In this document: positions 33,419 through 43,893 of the stretch, one piece after another | Position numbering within the stretch: position 1 is the stretch's first letter | Layout of the letters: each line of letters starts with the position of its first letter | Notes under the pieces: model-generated | Told to the model about the DNA's origin: nothing | What the model saw: the letters and a program-made list of their open reading frames with translations, nothing else | The model's database searches: none | Assembly (NCBI RefSeq): GCF_021462225.1 | Contig: NC_061816.1 | Location: 1,310,731-1,374,730, forward strand | Direction: 5' to 3' | Origin: Girardinichthys multiradiatus | Lineage: Eukaryota; Chordata; Actinopteri; Cyprinodontiformes; Goodeidae | DNA: 64,000 nucleotides | Program-made: the position numbers and the translations under genes

Positions 33419-34329
33419 AGTCTGGCGCCGAGGTTGGTAAGCTTTTGGTCTATAGATTCTAGGATTTCAGTGTAACTCTTGTCTGGTGAAGTTGTGGTAC
33501 TGGTGGAACACTCCGACTTGGTTCTCTGGATCTGAACACGTAGCCCTGCAGGCTATCCAAACGCTCCTCAAGATTTTTGTGGAGGAAAAAATAAAACTAT
33601 TTAAAATTTAGAAATGATTTAGATATATTACTAGATGGTTGGTTTCACTGAGTTAGATTGTGTGTTTAGTCAGGCTCTGCCATGCTGCTGCTTCAGCTCT
33701 GTGTCTATCTTCTTTTGGAGCCTCTCTTTGCATATCGTCCAAATTTCTGCATTATGGATTTGGTCAACTGGTCTCTCAATATAATTGATCAAATTTTCTT
33801 GATGAGAAGACAGGGTAAGGGGAACCCTCTTGCCCAGACGGGATGTTATTCTCCGGATACACAATGGAAGATTGTGTGTCTGACAATGATGTCAGTCGAG
33901 GACATGGAAGATGTTTGGATTTTTGATAACAAGACTTCTGCTTTTTGAAAATGTCGGCAGCAGTTCTGGCCAATGAAAAGCTGCCTGGCATGTTTGAAGG
34001 GATCTGCAAGAGCGATCAACAGTCAGACTGAAATGTTAAAGGGTACTTGTCATGCAAAATCCACTTTTATAGCTCTTAAACAATTTGTTTGTGTATTGGG
34101 AGTGTCTGAATGTCTAGAAAATTTGAATTTAGTCACTCCAGATCCCGTGATGATATATTTAGATGCTTTTTGGGTCATATTTGGTCAGTCTGTTTAGATT
34201 TTTCCATTTTCTATTACGTTTTGGTCTCTATTATGTCAGTATTTTCTGTGGAACGTCTAAATATGGTCATGGACTTCTAGATAACCAATCCAGTGAATCC
34301 ACCATTTTTTTTCTCTCACAGTGTTTTAG
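33419..34329. other. Unassigned; short frame after the candidate primer-binding site
   Basis: A plus-strand frame from about 33751 (MDLVNWSLNIIDQIF...) runs 66 codons and reaches a stop. I do not recognise it. If the preceding block is an LTR, this is where a gag frame would begin, but nothing in it proves that. No other gene seen. Confidence 0.2.
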
Positions 34330-35120
34330 TAGTTCAAGTTGAAGATGCCGAAGCAGCAAGTGGAAAAATCTAAATGTTCTGTTGTTGAGTGTATTAACCC
34401 ACACCAGTCATTAGACCGTCCCCCAGGATCAGAACCTTTTTGGAGTCCCCAGTTAAAATTTATTTTGAAATCCGTATTTCCCCACTTCATGGACGTGTTT
34501 CTTCAGCAACCTCCACCAGTATCAGGAAGGATTTACTGAAAGACTTCATTTGATTAAGGGCTCAGTTCCTTCTGTCTATGGAAACGATGGACACAGCAGA
34601 GCGGTAAGCTGCAAATAATGCTAAAATGTCAACAAACTTTATTTTAGACATAAATTGTGTTTTGGTACGACATCCTGGCAATTGTTTAGTTAGCGTTAGC
34701 ATTAGTATCATGTCTTCTGCTTATCTTAGTGCTGTGTGCTGCTTTTAGCTCCTGGAGGACAGAACTGTACTGCTTGTTTTTGAATAGTATTATTACATAA
34801 ACAGTTTTACATTGTTTATGCCATGTTGGTCGTGTTTCAGCGGCACTAGATAATTGTTATCAAACTACAACAATGGCCGAATGGGTTGAAGTGCAGCGCT
34901 GTTTGACCTCGAGGGATGCAGGGTGTGAAGTGTCTCAGTTGCATTCAAAGAGACGGCACCAAAACAAGTTGCTCTCAGACACACGTCAGAACAAGGGGGA
35001 GAAGAGGAGCCTGTGGAGTTACAAGAACAAGGAGTTCAGACCAAAACATTGCAGTTCCACTTTATATAGACCACAACTGAATGATTTTAATGTGAAAAGG
35101 AAGAATTTAAAAGCATGATA
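34330..35120 (+). repeat. THAP-related dispersed repeat, direct copy
   Basis: The plus strand starts with a short frame MPKQQVEKSKCSVVECINPH, THAP-like at its start (CSVVxC). It then has broken code matching the inverted copy at 28600-29400 and ends in the shared block ttgcagttccactttatata. It lies inverted relative to that copy, about 5 kb away, with Tc1 copy A between them. Confidence 0.6.
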
Positions 35121-35582
35121 TGTCTCCTTTAAGGGAGCAGAATCGCAAACTGGATTTAATCCTTGCACAGGATCGCAGGCTGGTTTGGTTCATGAACTTG
35201 GAGGTGAAATGGTATAATCGTGGAGAAAGTTGTACGCTTAAGGCAGAAGGAAAACTAAGAGTTGGCCTGAACCGAAGCAATTATTGTTTTTTTTTAATCT
35301 GACTCCCCTGTACGGCCTTGGTGGGCTGGCTATCTTCAACTTCTCCGGGAAATTATGTAAACATAAATTTTTTCCCAAGGATTATCATTGTTTAGCCGGA
35401 ACTGTTAGAAAAATTAGACAAAAACTACTTCATACCAGTGACTCCCAAGGATTATTGTTGTTGTTGTTTTTGTCTTTTCTGTACCATTGTAATGTTTTCT
35501 TTTCTTTGCAGCACTTTGAGTGTGTTGTTACTGAAAAGTGCCATATAGATCTATATAAACTTGCCTTTCCTTGCCTTGCTAT
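35121..35582 (+). repeat. Probable non-LTR retroelement 3' end
   Basis: The terminal segment gcactttgagtgtgttgtta, then ctgaaaagtgccatatagat and a CCTTG-type tail, resembles the 3' ends of fish LINEs and SINEs. The upstream part could not be assigned. Confidence 0.4.
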
Positions 35583-36176
35583 GTGAACTGATTCACAACT
35601 ATATGAAGGACTCAACTCAAGCTGGAATGTTAAGACAAGCTGTTTTAAAACTATACAGCAGCAATGTTTCTCTTCTGTAGTTGATCTTAGATTTGCTGTA
35701 TATTGTACCTAAAGTAAAAATGCCATTGTTCACCGTAAAAAGCATGTACCTGTATGGCAGGAGTAAATAGATTCAAAACATTCTGAGTAAAATAATAACC
35801 AATCAAGAGTATCTAGCTAATAATAAAAGCTCTAAAAGTAATTCAAAATCAGAATAATGGCAAAAGAGGCTTATGTACAAAATAATAAATATACTCTATT
35901 TTATATCAGCAATGTAATACTATTCTTTTTCAGCTTTAAAGAGAGGCAATTAAATCATTGTATACATTTATGTTTTAGAATCTCATATTTATACCATGAC
36001 ATCGTGAAACCGTAATATTTACACTCAAGGTTATCACATCATTGTGTTATCTCTGATTTTACCTACTGTACTGTTCAGTGAAAATATTTATCAGATTTTC
36101 TTCTCTAGTTTTAATCTTTATCATCTTTGTAACATTGTCAAGATAAAGTTGTTCATTATGCATATAAAGTGTTTCA
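35583..36176. other. Probable intron of the zinc-finger gene
   Basis: AT-rich, no frames. The last 40 bp (aaagttgttcattatgcata) match the intron end upstream of the paralogous exon at 27967. Confidence 0.5.
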
Positions 36177-38867
36177 ATGATGTCTGCAGATGTTAAAGAA
36201 GAGGCTCCTGAAAAACAGAGTCCTGATATGGACCAGCAGGAACTGGAGTTCCTCCACGTAAAGGAGGAAAGTGAAAGAATCTGGGCCAGCCAGGATGGAG
36301 AACAACTGAATGTGAAAGAGGAGACCGATGATACCAGGTTTCCATTAAATGTTGTTCATGTGAAGAGTGAAGAGGATGAGGAGAAACCTCTGTTCTCTCA
36401 GCTTCATACACAGCAAACAAAAGACGGAGATCTTCCAAGCAGCAGCTCAGGTGACCAGATTAAAGCAGAAATTAAAGTAGAGGACTGTGGGACAACAAAA
36501 TCCAACAGGAACCCAGATCTAAATACTGATGGAGGCTCTTCGAACTATTCAGAGACTGAAGACGGTGAAGATGATGAAGAGGATGATGATTTGAAGCATC
36601 ATGAATCTGAGCTTAAACGCTTGTCAGACTGTGAAACTGAAGACGGTGAGGATGATTGGAAGGAGAGCAGGACTCCACGGTCAGGTCGAAACACTGTCAA
36701 CAAATCTTTGAGCTGCTCTGAGTGTGGAGGAAAATTTGCTAACAGACGCTCTTTTAAGAGTCACATGACATGTCATCCAAGATTAATGTCTTCAGATTGT
36801 TCCGGTAATGAGATGTGTTTCAGAGAGAAGAAAATAATGGATTCACTAACAAAAGTCCAGACAGGTAGTAAAAAGTTTAATTGTGCTGAGTATGGTAAAG
36901 GTTTTAACTGGAAACATGATTTAAAACAACAAACAAAAATCCACACTGGGGAGAAACCCTTTATTTGTGATGCCTGTGGAAAAAGATTTGCCTACAAGTC
37001 ATACTTAAACACACACATGAGAATTCACACAGGAGATAAACCTTTTGGTTGTGATGCATGCAGAAAAAGATTTGTCTCCAAGTCAAAATTAAACACACAC
37101 ATGAGAATCCACACAGGAGATAAACCGTTTGGTTGTGATGCATGTGGAAAAAGATTTTCCTACAAGTCAGATTTAAACATACACATGAGAATTCACACAG
37201 GAGACAAACCTTTTGGTTGTGATGCATGCGGAAAAAGATTTGTCTCCAAGTCAGATTTAAACAAACACATGAGAATCCACACAGGAGATAAACCTTTTGG
37301 TTGTGATGCATGCGGAAAAAGATTTGTCTCCAAGTCAAAATTAAACACACACATGAGAATCCACACAGGAGATAAACCGTTTGGTTGTGATGCATGTGGA
37401 AAAAGATTTTCCTACAAGTCAGATTTAAACATGCACATGAGAAATCATACAGGAGACAAACCTTTTGGTTGTGATGCATGTGGAAAAAAATTTGCCTACA
37501 AGTCAAATTTAAACATACACATGAGAAATCATACAGGAGACAAACCTTTTGGCTGTGATGCATGTGGAAAAAGGTTTGTCTTTAAGTCAAAATTAAACAC
37601 GCACATGAGAATCCACACAGGAGATAAACCTTTTGGTTGTGATGCATGTGGAAAAAGATTTGTCTCCAAGTCAGATTTAAACATACACATGAGAATTCAC
37701 ACAGGAGATAAACCTTTTTGTTGTGATGCATGTGGAAAAAGATTTGTCTCCAAGTCAAAATTAAACACACACATGAGAATCCACACAGGAGATAAACCTT
37801 TTGGTTGTGATGCATGTGGAAAAAGATTTTCCTCCAAGTCAGATTTAAACATACACATGAGAATTCACACAGGAGATAAACCTTTTGGTTGTGATGCTTG
37901 TGGAAAAAGATTTGTCTCCAAGTCACAATTAAAAGCACACATGAGAATCTACACAGGAGATAAACCGTTTGGTTGTGATGCTTGTGGAAAAAGATTTGCC
38001 TCCAAGTCAGATTTAAACACACACATGAGAATTCACACAGGAGACAAACCCTTTAACTGCGATGCATGTAAAAAAAGATTTGTCTCCAAGTCACAATTAA
38101 ACACACACATGAGAATCCACACAGGAGATAAACCTTTTTGTTGTGATGCTTGTGGAAAGAGATTTGTCTCCAAGTCAAAATTAAACGCACACATGAGAAT
38201 TCACACAGGAGATAAACCTTTTGGTTGTGATGCATGTGGAAGAAGATTTGTCTCCAAGTCATATTTAAACAAACACATGAGAATCCACACAGGAGACAAA
38301 CCTTTTAGTTGTGATGCATGCGGTAAAAGATTTGTTTCCAAGTCACAATTAAACGCACACATGAGAATCCACACAGGAGATAAACCGTTTGGTTGTGATG
38401 CATGCGGAAAAAAATTTGTCTCCAAGTCAGATTTAAACATACACATGAGAATTCACACAGGAGATAAACCTTTTGGTTGTGATGCATGTGGAAGAAGATT
38501 TGTCTCCAAGTCACAATTAAACACGCACATGAGAATCCACACAGGAGATAAACCTTTTGGTTGTGATGCTTGTGGAAAAAGATTTGCATCCAAGTCGAAA
38601 TTCAACGCACACATGAGAATCCACACAGGAGATAAACCGTTTGGTTGTGATGCATGTGGAAAAAGATTTGCCTACAAGTCAAAATTTAACATACACATGA
38701 GAATCCACACAGGAGATCAACCTTTTGGTTGTGATGCTTGTGGAAAAAGATTTGTCTCCAAGTCACAATTAAACACGCACATGAGAATCCACACAGGGAC
38801 AAACCCTTTGCCTGTGATTCTTGTGGAAAGAGATTTACCTGGAAGTCAAATTTTGATATACACATGA
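36177..38867 (+). CDS. Poly-C2H2 zinc-finger protein, about 23 fingers
   Basis: An 896-codon frame. Residues 1 to about 175 are acidic (KEEAPEKQSPDMDQQELEFL, then a GEDDEEDDD tract), the N-terminal form common in fish C2H2 families. One finger (CSECGGKF) lies near residue 180 and one degenerate finger near 240 (CAEYGKG, Gln for His). A regular array of 22 fingers with a 28-residue period runs from about 262 to 877. Nearly every linker reads TGDKPF instead of TGEKPF, and finger 14 ends in Tyr instead of His. Helix contacts vary mainly at position 3 (K, D, Q, Y, N) and 6 (T, I, A, K, M). It is probably a nuclear DNA-binding regulator. An upstream exon is expected; the acceptor used by the paralogue (tttcag) reads tttcaa here, so CTGCAG at 36184-36189 or the ATG at 36177 may be used. 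Confidence 0.9.
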   Translation: MMSADVKEEAPEKQSPDMDQQELEFLHVKEESERIWASQDGEQLNVKEETDDTRFPLNVVHVKSEEDEEKPLFSQLHTQQTKDGDLPSSSSGDQIKAEIKVEDCGTTKSNRNPDLNTDGGSSNYSETEDGEDDEEDDDLKHHESELKRLSDCETEDGEDDWKESRTPRSGRNTVNKSLSCSECGGKFANRRSFKSHMTCHPRLMSSDCSGNEMCFREKKIMDSLTKVQTGSKKFNCAEYGKGFNWKHDLKQQTKIHTGEKPFICDACGKRFAYKSYLNTHMRIHTGDKPFGCDACRKRFVSKSKLNTHMRIHTGDKPFGCDACGKRFSYKSDLNIHMRIHTGDKPFGCDACGKRFVSKSDLNKHMRIHTGDKPFGCDACGKRFVSKSKLNTHMRIHTGDKPFGCDACGKRFSYKSDLNMHMRNHTGDKPFGCDACGKKFAYKSNLNIHMRNHTGDKPFGCDACGKRFVFKSKLNTHMRIHTGDKPFGCDACGKRFVSKSDLNIHMRIHTGDKPFCCDACGKRFVSKSKLNTHMRIHTGDKPFGCDACGKRFSSKSDLNIHMRIHTGDKPFGCDACGKRFVSKSQLKAHMRIYTGDKPFGCDACGKRFASKSDLNTHMRIHTGDKPFNCDACKKRFVSKSQLNTHMRIHTGDKPFCCDACGKRFVSKSKLNAHMRIHTGDKPFGCDACGRRFVSKSYLNKHMRIHTGDKPFSCDACGKRFVSKSQLNAHMRIHTGDKPFGCDACGKKFVSKSDLNIHMRIHTGDKPFGCDACGRRFVSKSQLNTHMRIHTGDKPFGCDACGKRFASKSKFNAHMRIHTGDKPFGCDACGKRFAYKSKFNIHMRIHTGDQPFGCDACGKRFVSKSQLNTHMRIHTGTNPLPVILVERDLPGSQILIYT

Positions 38868-39170
38868 GAATCCACAAAGGAGACTAACATTTGTGATGCA
38901 TGTGGAAAAAGGTTTGCTTCAAAATCTTATATATACAAACACATGAAAAATCCATACAGAAGAGAGAAAAACCTTTGGTTGAGATGCTTGTGGCAATATC
39001 TTTGCCTTCAAGTCATCTATAAACATACACACAAGAATCCGAACTGGAGAGAAATATTTGGGATGTAATAAATGTGGTAAAACTTAAGTGAAATCCAAAC
39101 CAACACATTAGAATTTACATAAAAGATAAACCCTTTGCTGGTTATGATTGTGGAAAAGATTTAAGCATAA
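38797..39170 (+). pseudogene. Out-of-frame 3' tail of the zinc-finger array
   Basis: After the last in-frame finger, a small deletion in the linker (acagggacaaacc) shifts the frame. The next finger is readable one frame over (CDSCGKRFTWKSNFDIHMRI), followed by a stop after KGD. At least two more decayed fingers follow (CDACGKRFASKSYIYKHMKN, then weaker remnants). The ancestral array was therefore longer; the present protein ends with unrelated out-of-frame residues. Confidence 0.8.
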
Positions 39171-39346
39171 TTTAAGACCCTCTTTACACCATATTGCGTA
39201 AGTCCCAGGAAACAATGTTTTTCCACGTCTGTTATCAGTTTAGCTAGCCAATAGTGGCAGATTCATGGAAATCCCAGTTGCTTGTGCTGAAAAGCAGCAG
39301 CAGCTCGCTTATTTAGTTTGCCCGGGAGTGGCTATTCACCAGATAG

Positions 39347-39727
39347 ATAGTGGTGAAAAAGTGTTTGCCACCTTCCACATTTCTTTTTTTTTTATGCTTG
39401 TTTGCCACACTTAATTGTTTCAGATTATCAAACAAATTTAAATATTAGTCAAAGACATCACAAGTAAACAAAAATGCATTTTTAAATGTTTTTTTATTAT
39501 TAAGGGAGAGAACAAATACATACCTACATGACCCTGTGTGAAAAAGTGATTGCCTCCTAAACCTAACAACTGGTTGGGCTAACCCTCAACAGCAACAACT
39601 GCAATAAAGCGTTTGCTATAACATGCAATGAGTCTTTTACAGCCCTGTGGAGGAATTTTGGTCCACTCATCTTTGCAAAATTGTTGTAATTCTGCCACAT
39701 TGGAAGGTTTTCGATAATGAACGGCCT
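39347..39727 (-). mobile_element. Tc1-like relic, terminal and transposase C-terminal region
   Basis: The outer end starts gtggtgaaaaagtgtttgcc. The minus strand then encodes SNVAELQQF and CKDEW-like blocks ending before TNQLLGLGG-type code, a common fish Tc1 family. The element stops within the transposase near 39727, and the other end is missing. Confidence 0.7.
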
Positions 39728-39939
39728 TTTTCTCAGCTAAGATTATAATACAGTTTTAAAATGAAAAGTTATGCTTAAAACATGGGTTTTAATCCAACCA
39801 AGAACTGTCTTGCCTTTTCTTTGCCTTGAAGCAGCAAAACGCCAAACTCCCCTTTGACAAACCTCCTTAGAAACTGTTAAAGTTGCACCTCTACATGGAG
39901 TTTGTATTAAGTCTATAAAAGTCACAAATTGCAGGTGCG
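39728..39939. other. No gene recognised
   Basis: Short spacer before the gypsy relic. Confidence 0.3.
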
Positions 39940-40957
39940 GCAGGATTATTGGTTCTAGTTTTATTGCTGATAATCACAACAAGGCTCAAGGTGCATGCAT
40001 GGCTCAAGGAGGGCCAGAGGCTGCTGAAGCCTTGGCTGCGGTGACAGAGCAGCGAAAAGACGAAGTTCTCTCTTTCCACCATCGCCAATTTGGAGTGAAG
40101 GCAAAGCGCTGCATTCCTCCGTGTTTGTTCCAACTTCAGGGAAACGAGACGGCCGGTGCTCGCTAGTAGCATTGTGTGCCGGCAGCTCGAATAAGCTGCT
40201 TTGTATCTTGAACGAAGTTTCTGGTCATCGTTTCCTGGTGGACTCAGTTGCGCAGCTGAACACGATTCCAGTGTCAGCGGCAGACATTTTGTGTCACAAC
40301 CAGGGACCACTACCAGATCCTGCTAATGGTGTTTCAATGGACATTAGTTTAACTGGGACTTTGTAGTAGCATCTGTGTCAGTACCTATTCTGGGTGCTGA
40401 TTTTTTGTGTGCTTTCTGGTTGTTAGTGCCTGTTGCTAATAGTTGACTTATTGATGCTGTGTTTTTTTAAACCTATCCCTGTACACGTGGGGGTCCCGGC
40501 CATCGGCCTCTTGCTAACATGTTTGCCATGGGTGATAAGTTTCAGCGCTTGTTGGCTGAGTTTCCTGCTCTCACGGTCCCCACTTTTTCTGCTACAATAG
40601 CTAAACATGGGGTAGAGCATTGTATTTCTATGGTGGGTCCACCGGTTTTTGCGCGGGAATGCCGCCTAGATGCCATTAAGTTAGCAATAGCTAAGGAGGA
40701 GTTTGCTAACATGGATGGCCTCGGCAATGTATGCTGCTCCAAACGTCCATGGGCGTCTCCTTTACATATGGTTCCCAAGGCTGCTGGGGTTTGGCGACCC
40801 TGTGGGGATTTTTGTCGCGTTAATAATGTGACCAATAACAACAGGTACCCAGTCCCTCACATCCAGGATTTTTCTGCCCGTTTGGCGGGCGCGATTATTA
40901 TTTCGAGGGTGGATTTAGTGCGGGGCTACCATCAGGTTTCTGTCCATTGTCAAAATG
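39940..40957 (+). pseudogene. Ty3/gypsy gag-protease-RT relic, copy 2
   Basis: In shifting frames the plus strand shows the end of gag (HHRQFGVKAKRCIPPCLFQL), a retropepsin region (GHRFLVDSVAQLNTIPVS), the ILGADFL block after the protease, and the RT start (WASPLHMVPKAAG, RYPVPHIQDFSARLAG, VDLVRGYHQV). The protease active-site triplet, normally D-T/S-G, reads D-S-V, so it should be inactive. Stops and frameshifts separate gag, protease and RT. The RT half stops at the same AAATG insertion as copy 1. This copy preserves the KHGVEHCIS block lost from copy 1. Confidence 0.85.
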
Positions 40958-43093
40958 AGGTGAGATCCTTCCATGTATCCATGCAGAAATTAAATAAACC
41001 CTCATAATTAAATCAATGACATATACAGCAGTAAATGTTCACATTTTAAAGCTATGAAGTCTGGGGGGCGCATTTGGTGTATGGTTTTATTCTTCTTTCT
41101 TGTGTATCACTATGATTGGGTTTAACATCAATCACATATGATGAAATGAGAGCCTAATCTTTAGAGTATCAAATAAATAATGATCATATTACATGGATAA
41201 GATGTCATGAAACTGTAAAATGAATGTATCTTCGCACTCTGGAACTGAGGACTGAAGAGGCCTGTATGGACTCACACATTAACTGTGACTGTCTTATCTT
41301 TTTCATAAGTCTTAACTGTCTTATCTTTTTCAGAAGTAGAAAACTACAAGTATAATCAAAGAAAAATGTATGATGATTTTCTATTTTTCTACAATTATTA
41401 AATGTAATGAAGAGGGGTAATGTTAATCAATTGTGATGTATGAATAAAAATGAAGTGATGTTTTTTTTTAGCTGTAACTGGTGTGTGAGCAAGAAGCAGA
41501 GAAATACTGTTAGAAAGTTTGAGGCTGAGCAGATAAGGAGGGCACCATGGCTTGGGAGCCAGAGACGGCAGAGACATAACATTAGGACGGGAGGGGCAGA
41601 GGAGAGCCAGCTCACGGGAACTGGGCATGGGTGGAAGGTCAACGAGCAAGCTCAAGTCATAACAAGCATGGGAGCGAGAAACGAGAAGTCAGGTTCATGC
41701 TGTTTTTTGTCAGTCTGAAGTTCAAAAAACAGGCAAAAGTCATAACACAGGGAGCCAACTGCGGGCTGTTTACAACTCTGTCTACGGAGGCTAGGAGACA
41801 GCACCAAAAAGTCATGGTGACCATGTAACTCAATGATGGGATAGCTTGCCTGGCAACAGGGGATGAGCAGTGAGGCTATCTGCGCTATAAAAACTGTGCC
41901 AAAGAAAGAAACGGGGTTGTTTCCTCACAGAAGACCAGCGAACAAGATTGGATAGAGAAAGAAGCTACAGATGAATCAGAAGACTGGAGATGCAGCCCCG
42001 CTGACTCTGCATTATAGAGAGGATCAACCCATGGGCTATGAGAAGAGCTGCAACTAAGAATTGAGAATCTGACTTTCATCTGTTGCATTTTTGCCAAGAC
42101 AACTGAAGTGAACTTGGTCAGTGAACAACTGATTGCTCTAAGTTTCAGGCTTCTGGAAATCCTGAGCCAACCTCAATTACACCTCAAAGGTTTCCTTCAA
42201 CTATTTAGCCTCTGGAAGCTACCGACTTTTGAAACATATGCCAACAAAGTTTCCGTTTTTTAAATTAAAATTTTTATTTATGTTTTTCCAACTTGACCAT
42301 CGAAACCCCGAGCATCAGCGCCTGTCCACGTAGAGGAAGAAAACTAAAGATTTGCCTTTCACCCAAGAAGAAAATCACTCTTGCCTAATGAAGAAATAAT
42401 TCCGTTCGGATCCATGGTGAGCCTCCGTCTCCAAAGCCTCTTTAGCCTTACCAGTTTCAGCATTAGGGAAAGATAGGTTAAGTTGATTGATTTATTTCTA
42501 TTATTCAAATTATTAAGTTTTGCTGATTTTTAAGCTGTTACTGACCCCTGCAAAAGCATTACTAATTAAAGAAAGAATATAAAATTCTAGATTCATTGTG
42601 GACAGTCAATTATTTGAGTCACCTTATTTTTGGGTTTTTCATTAGTGGTAAAAAGTCTTGTTGCTTGGTTCCAAATGATTTTAGGAGGTTTTTATGGGTT
42701 GCCTTAAGCCAAACTTGTTAAAACAATGCCCTTGGGGCTCGTGCCAAGCTAAAATCAACCTAACCCATATACCAATTGAAAGTTGTATAATAGGTAATGA
42801 GCAACCGTTAACAGAAGTGACTGTCGAGGAGTGGATGTCTGCTGTGGGCTACTCAGTTGTCCAGCCTACCAGTTGAAGAAGGGCGAGACTTTTTGATGCA
42901 GGCTGTTAAAGGTTAGGCGTGTCATTTCCCGACACCAGCTTAAACAGATTTTCCAGTAAACCTCCTTAGTAAGACCATCCAGGTTTAGGGAAGTCTGGAC
43001 CCATTGGATGGAGAGCTGGATTGAGCAATCCCTTTAGAAATAGGGAAGTAGGAGGGGGAGGGGTTAGCTCATTGGACAACGAAACTATCAGTT
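40958..43093. mobile_element. Non-coding element inserted in gypsy RT, copy 2 (uninterrupted)
   Basis: A 2136-bp block flanked by AAATG (40953-40957 and 43094-43098) that splits the RT exactly as in copy 1. This copy shows the element whole: no Rex3, and about 235 bp after the TATAAAAA that copy 1 has lost. It has no long frame. Taking out the insert and one AAATG would leave the RT codon spacing expected for gypsy elements, which supports a true insertion with 5-bp duplication. Confidence 0.7.
41886..41893 (+). promoter_or_regulatory. TATA box candidate in the inserted element
   Basis: TATAAAAA follows a moderately GC-rich stretch (gcctggcaacaggggatgag) in a non-coding element with a 5-bp target duplication, as an LTR promoter would. 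Start-site evidence is lacking. Confidence 0.3.
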
Positions 43094-43098
43094 AAATG

Positions 43099-43575
43099 TA
43101 CCCAAAACTGCAGAAATCGCTCCTTTCAGTCTTTTTGAGTTTTTACGGATCCCTTTCGGCCTTAAAGGTGCTACACAGACGTTCCAGCAAATCATGGACT
43201 CGGTACTGCAGGGCATGCTGTTTTTGTTTGTCTCTTTGGATGATATTCTGGTGGCTAGTCCTTCTGCGGAGGAACACATGGTGCATCTCCAGGAGCTGTT
43301 TGTGCAGCTCAGTGAACATGGCCTGATTGTGAACCCAGCTAAATGCAAGTTTGGTCTGCCTGCTGTGGAGTTCCTAGGACACAAGGTGTCGCCTCAGGGG
43401 GCGGTTCCCCTGCCTGCCAAGGTTGAAGCGGTTTTCAGTTTTTTGTCGTCCCCGCTCCATGAAGCCCCTGCAGGAGGTTTTGGGGATGGTGTACTTTTAT
43501 AACCGTTTCATCCCACGGGCTGCTCACCTTATCCATGTACGAAGCACTTAAAGGTAAAAAAGGTGACCAGCAAAT
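43099..43575 (+). pseudogene. Ty3/gypsy RT C-terminal part, copy 2
   Basis: The RT resumes at VPKTA and runs through GATQTFQQIMD, the palm block FVSLDDIL (SLDD; copy 1 has YLDD), NPAKCKFGLPAVEFLGHKVS and, after a frameshift near 43450, VYFYNRFIPRAAHLIHV. The last is the connection region after the RT. The match ends near 43575 before RNase H. Confidence 0.83.
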
Positions 43576-43893
43576 ATAGTGTAACCCTTATTTTTCCATT
43601 ATGGCACAGAAGTCTTTGTAAATAATATGAGCCCAGAGGGCAGTCCTCATCTTCAATCATGGACCATCCTCGGTTAGCCTGATCACGGCTTCCTCCTCCT
43701 CATACCCTGTGCAATTATGTATTCAATACCTGTACCATTGACATGTCATAGGCGGTTGGAACTCCCCATCCTCTCTCATTCAGGGTGCCCACGGTTGTAT
43801 TTATGGACCTAAGGATGAGAGCTGGAATACACGGTGCCCAACAGCACGCAGACTGTGATCACCACAACAACAATAATCAATGAAGTGAATATA
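43576..43893. other. No gene recognised
   Basis: About 0.3 kb of unassigned sequence between the gypsy relic and Tc1 copy B. Confidence 0.4.

Noticed and set aside
36961..38877. Cys-rich repeat proteins on the minus strand
   Set aside because: They are antisense shadows of the zinc-finger array with the same 28-codon period.
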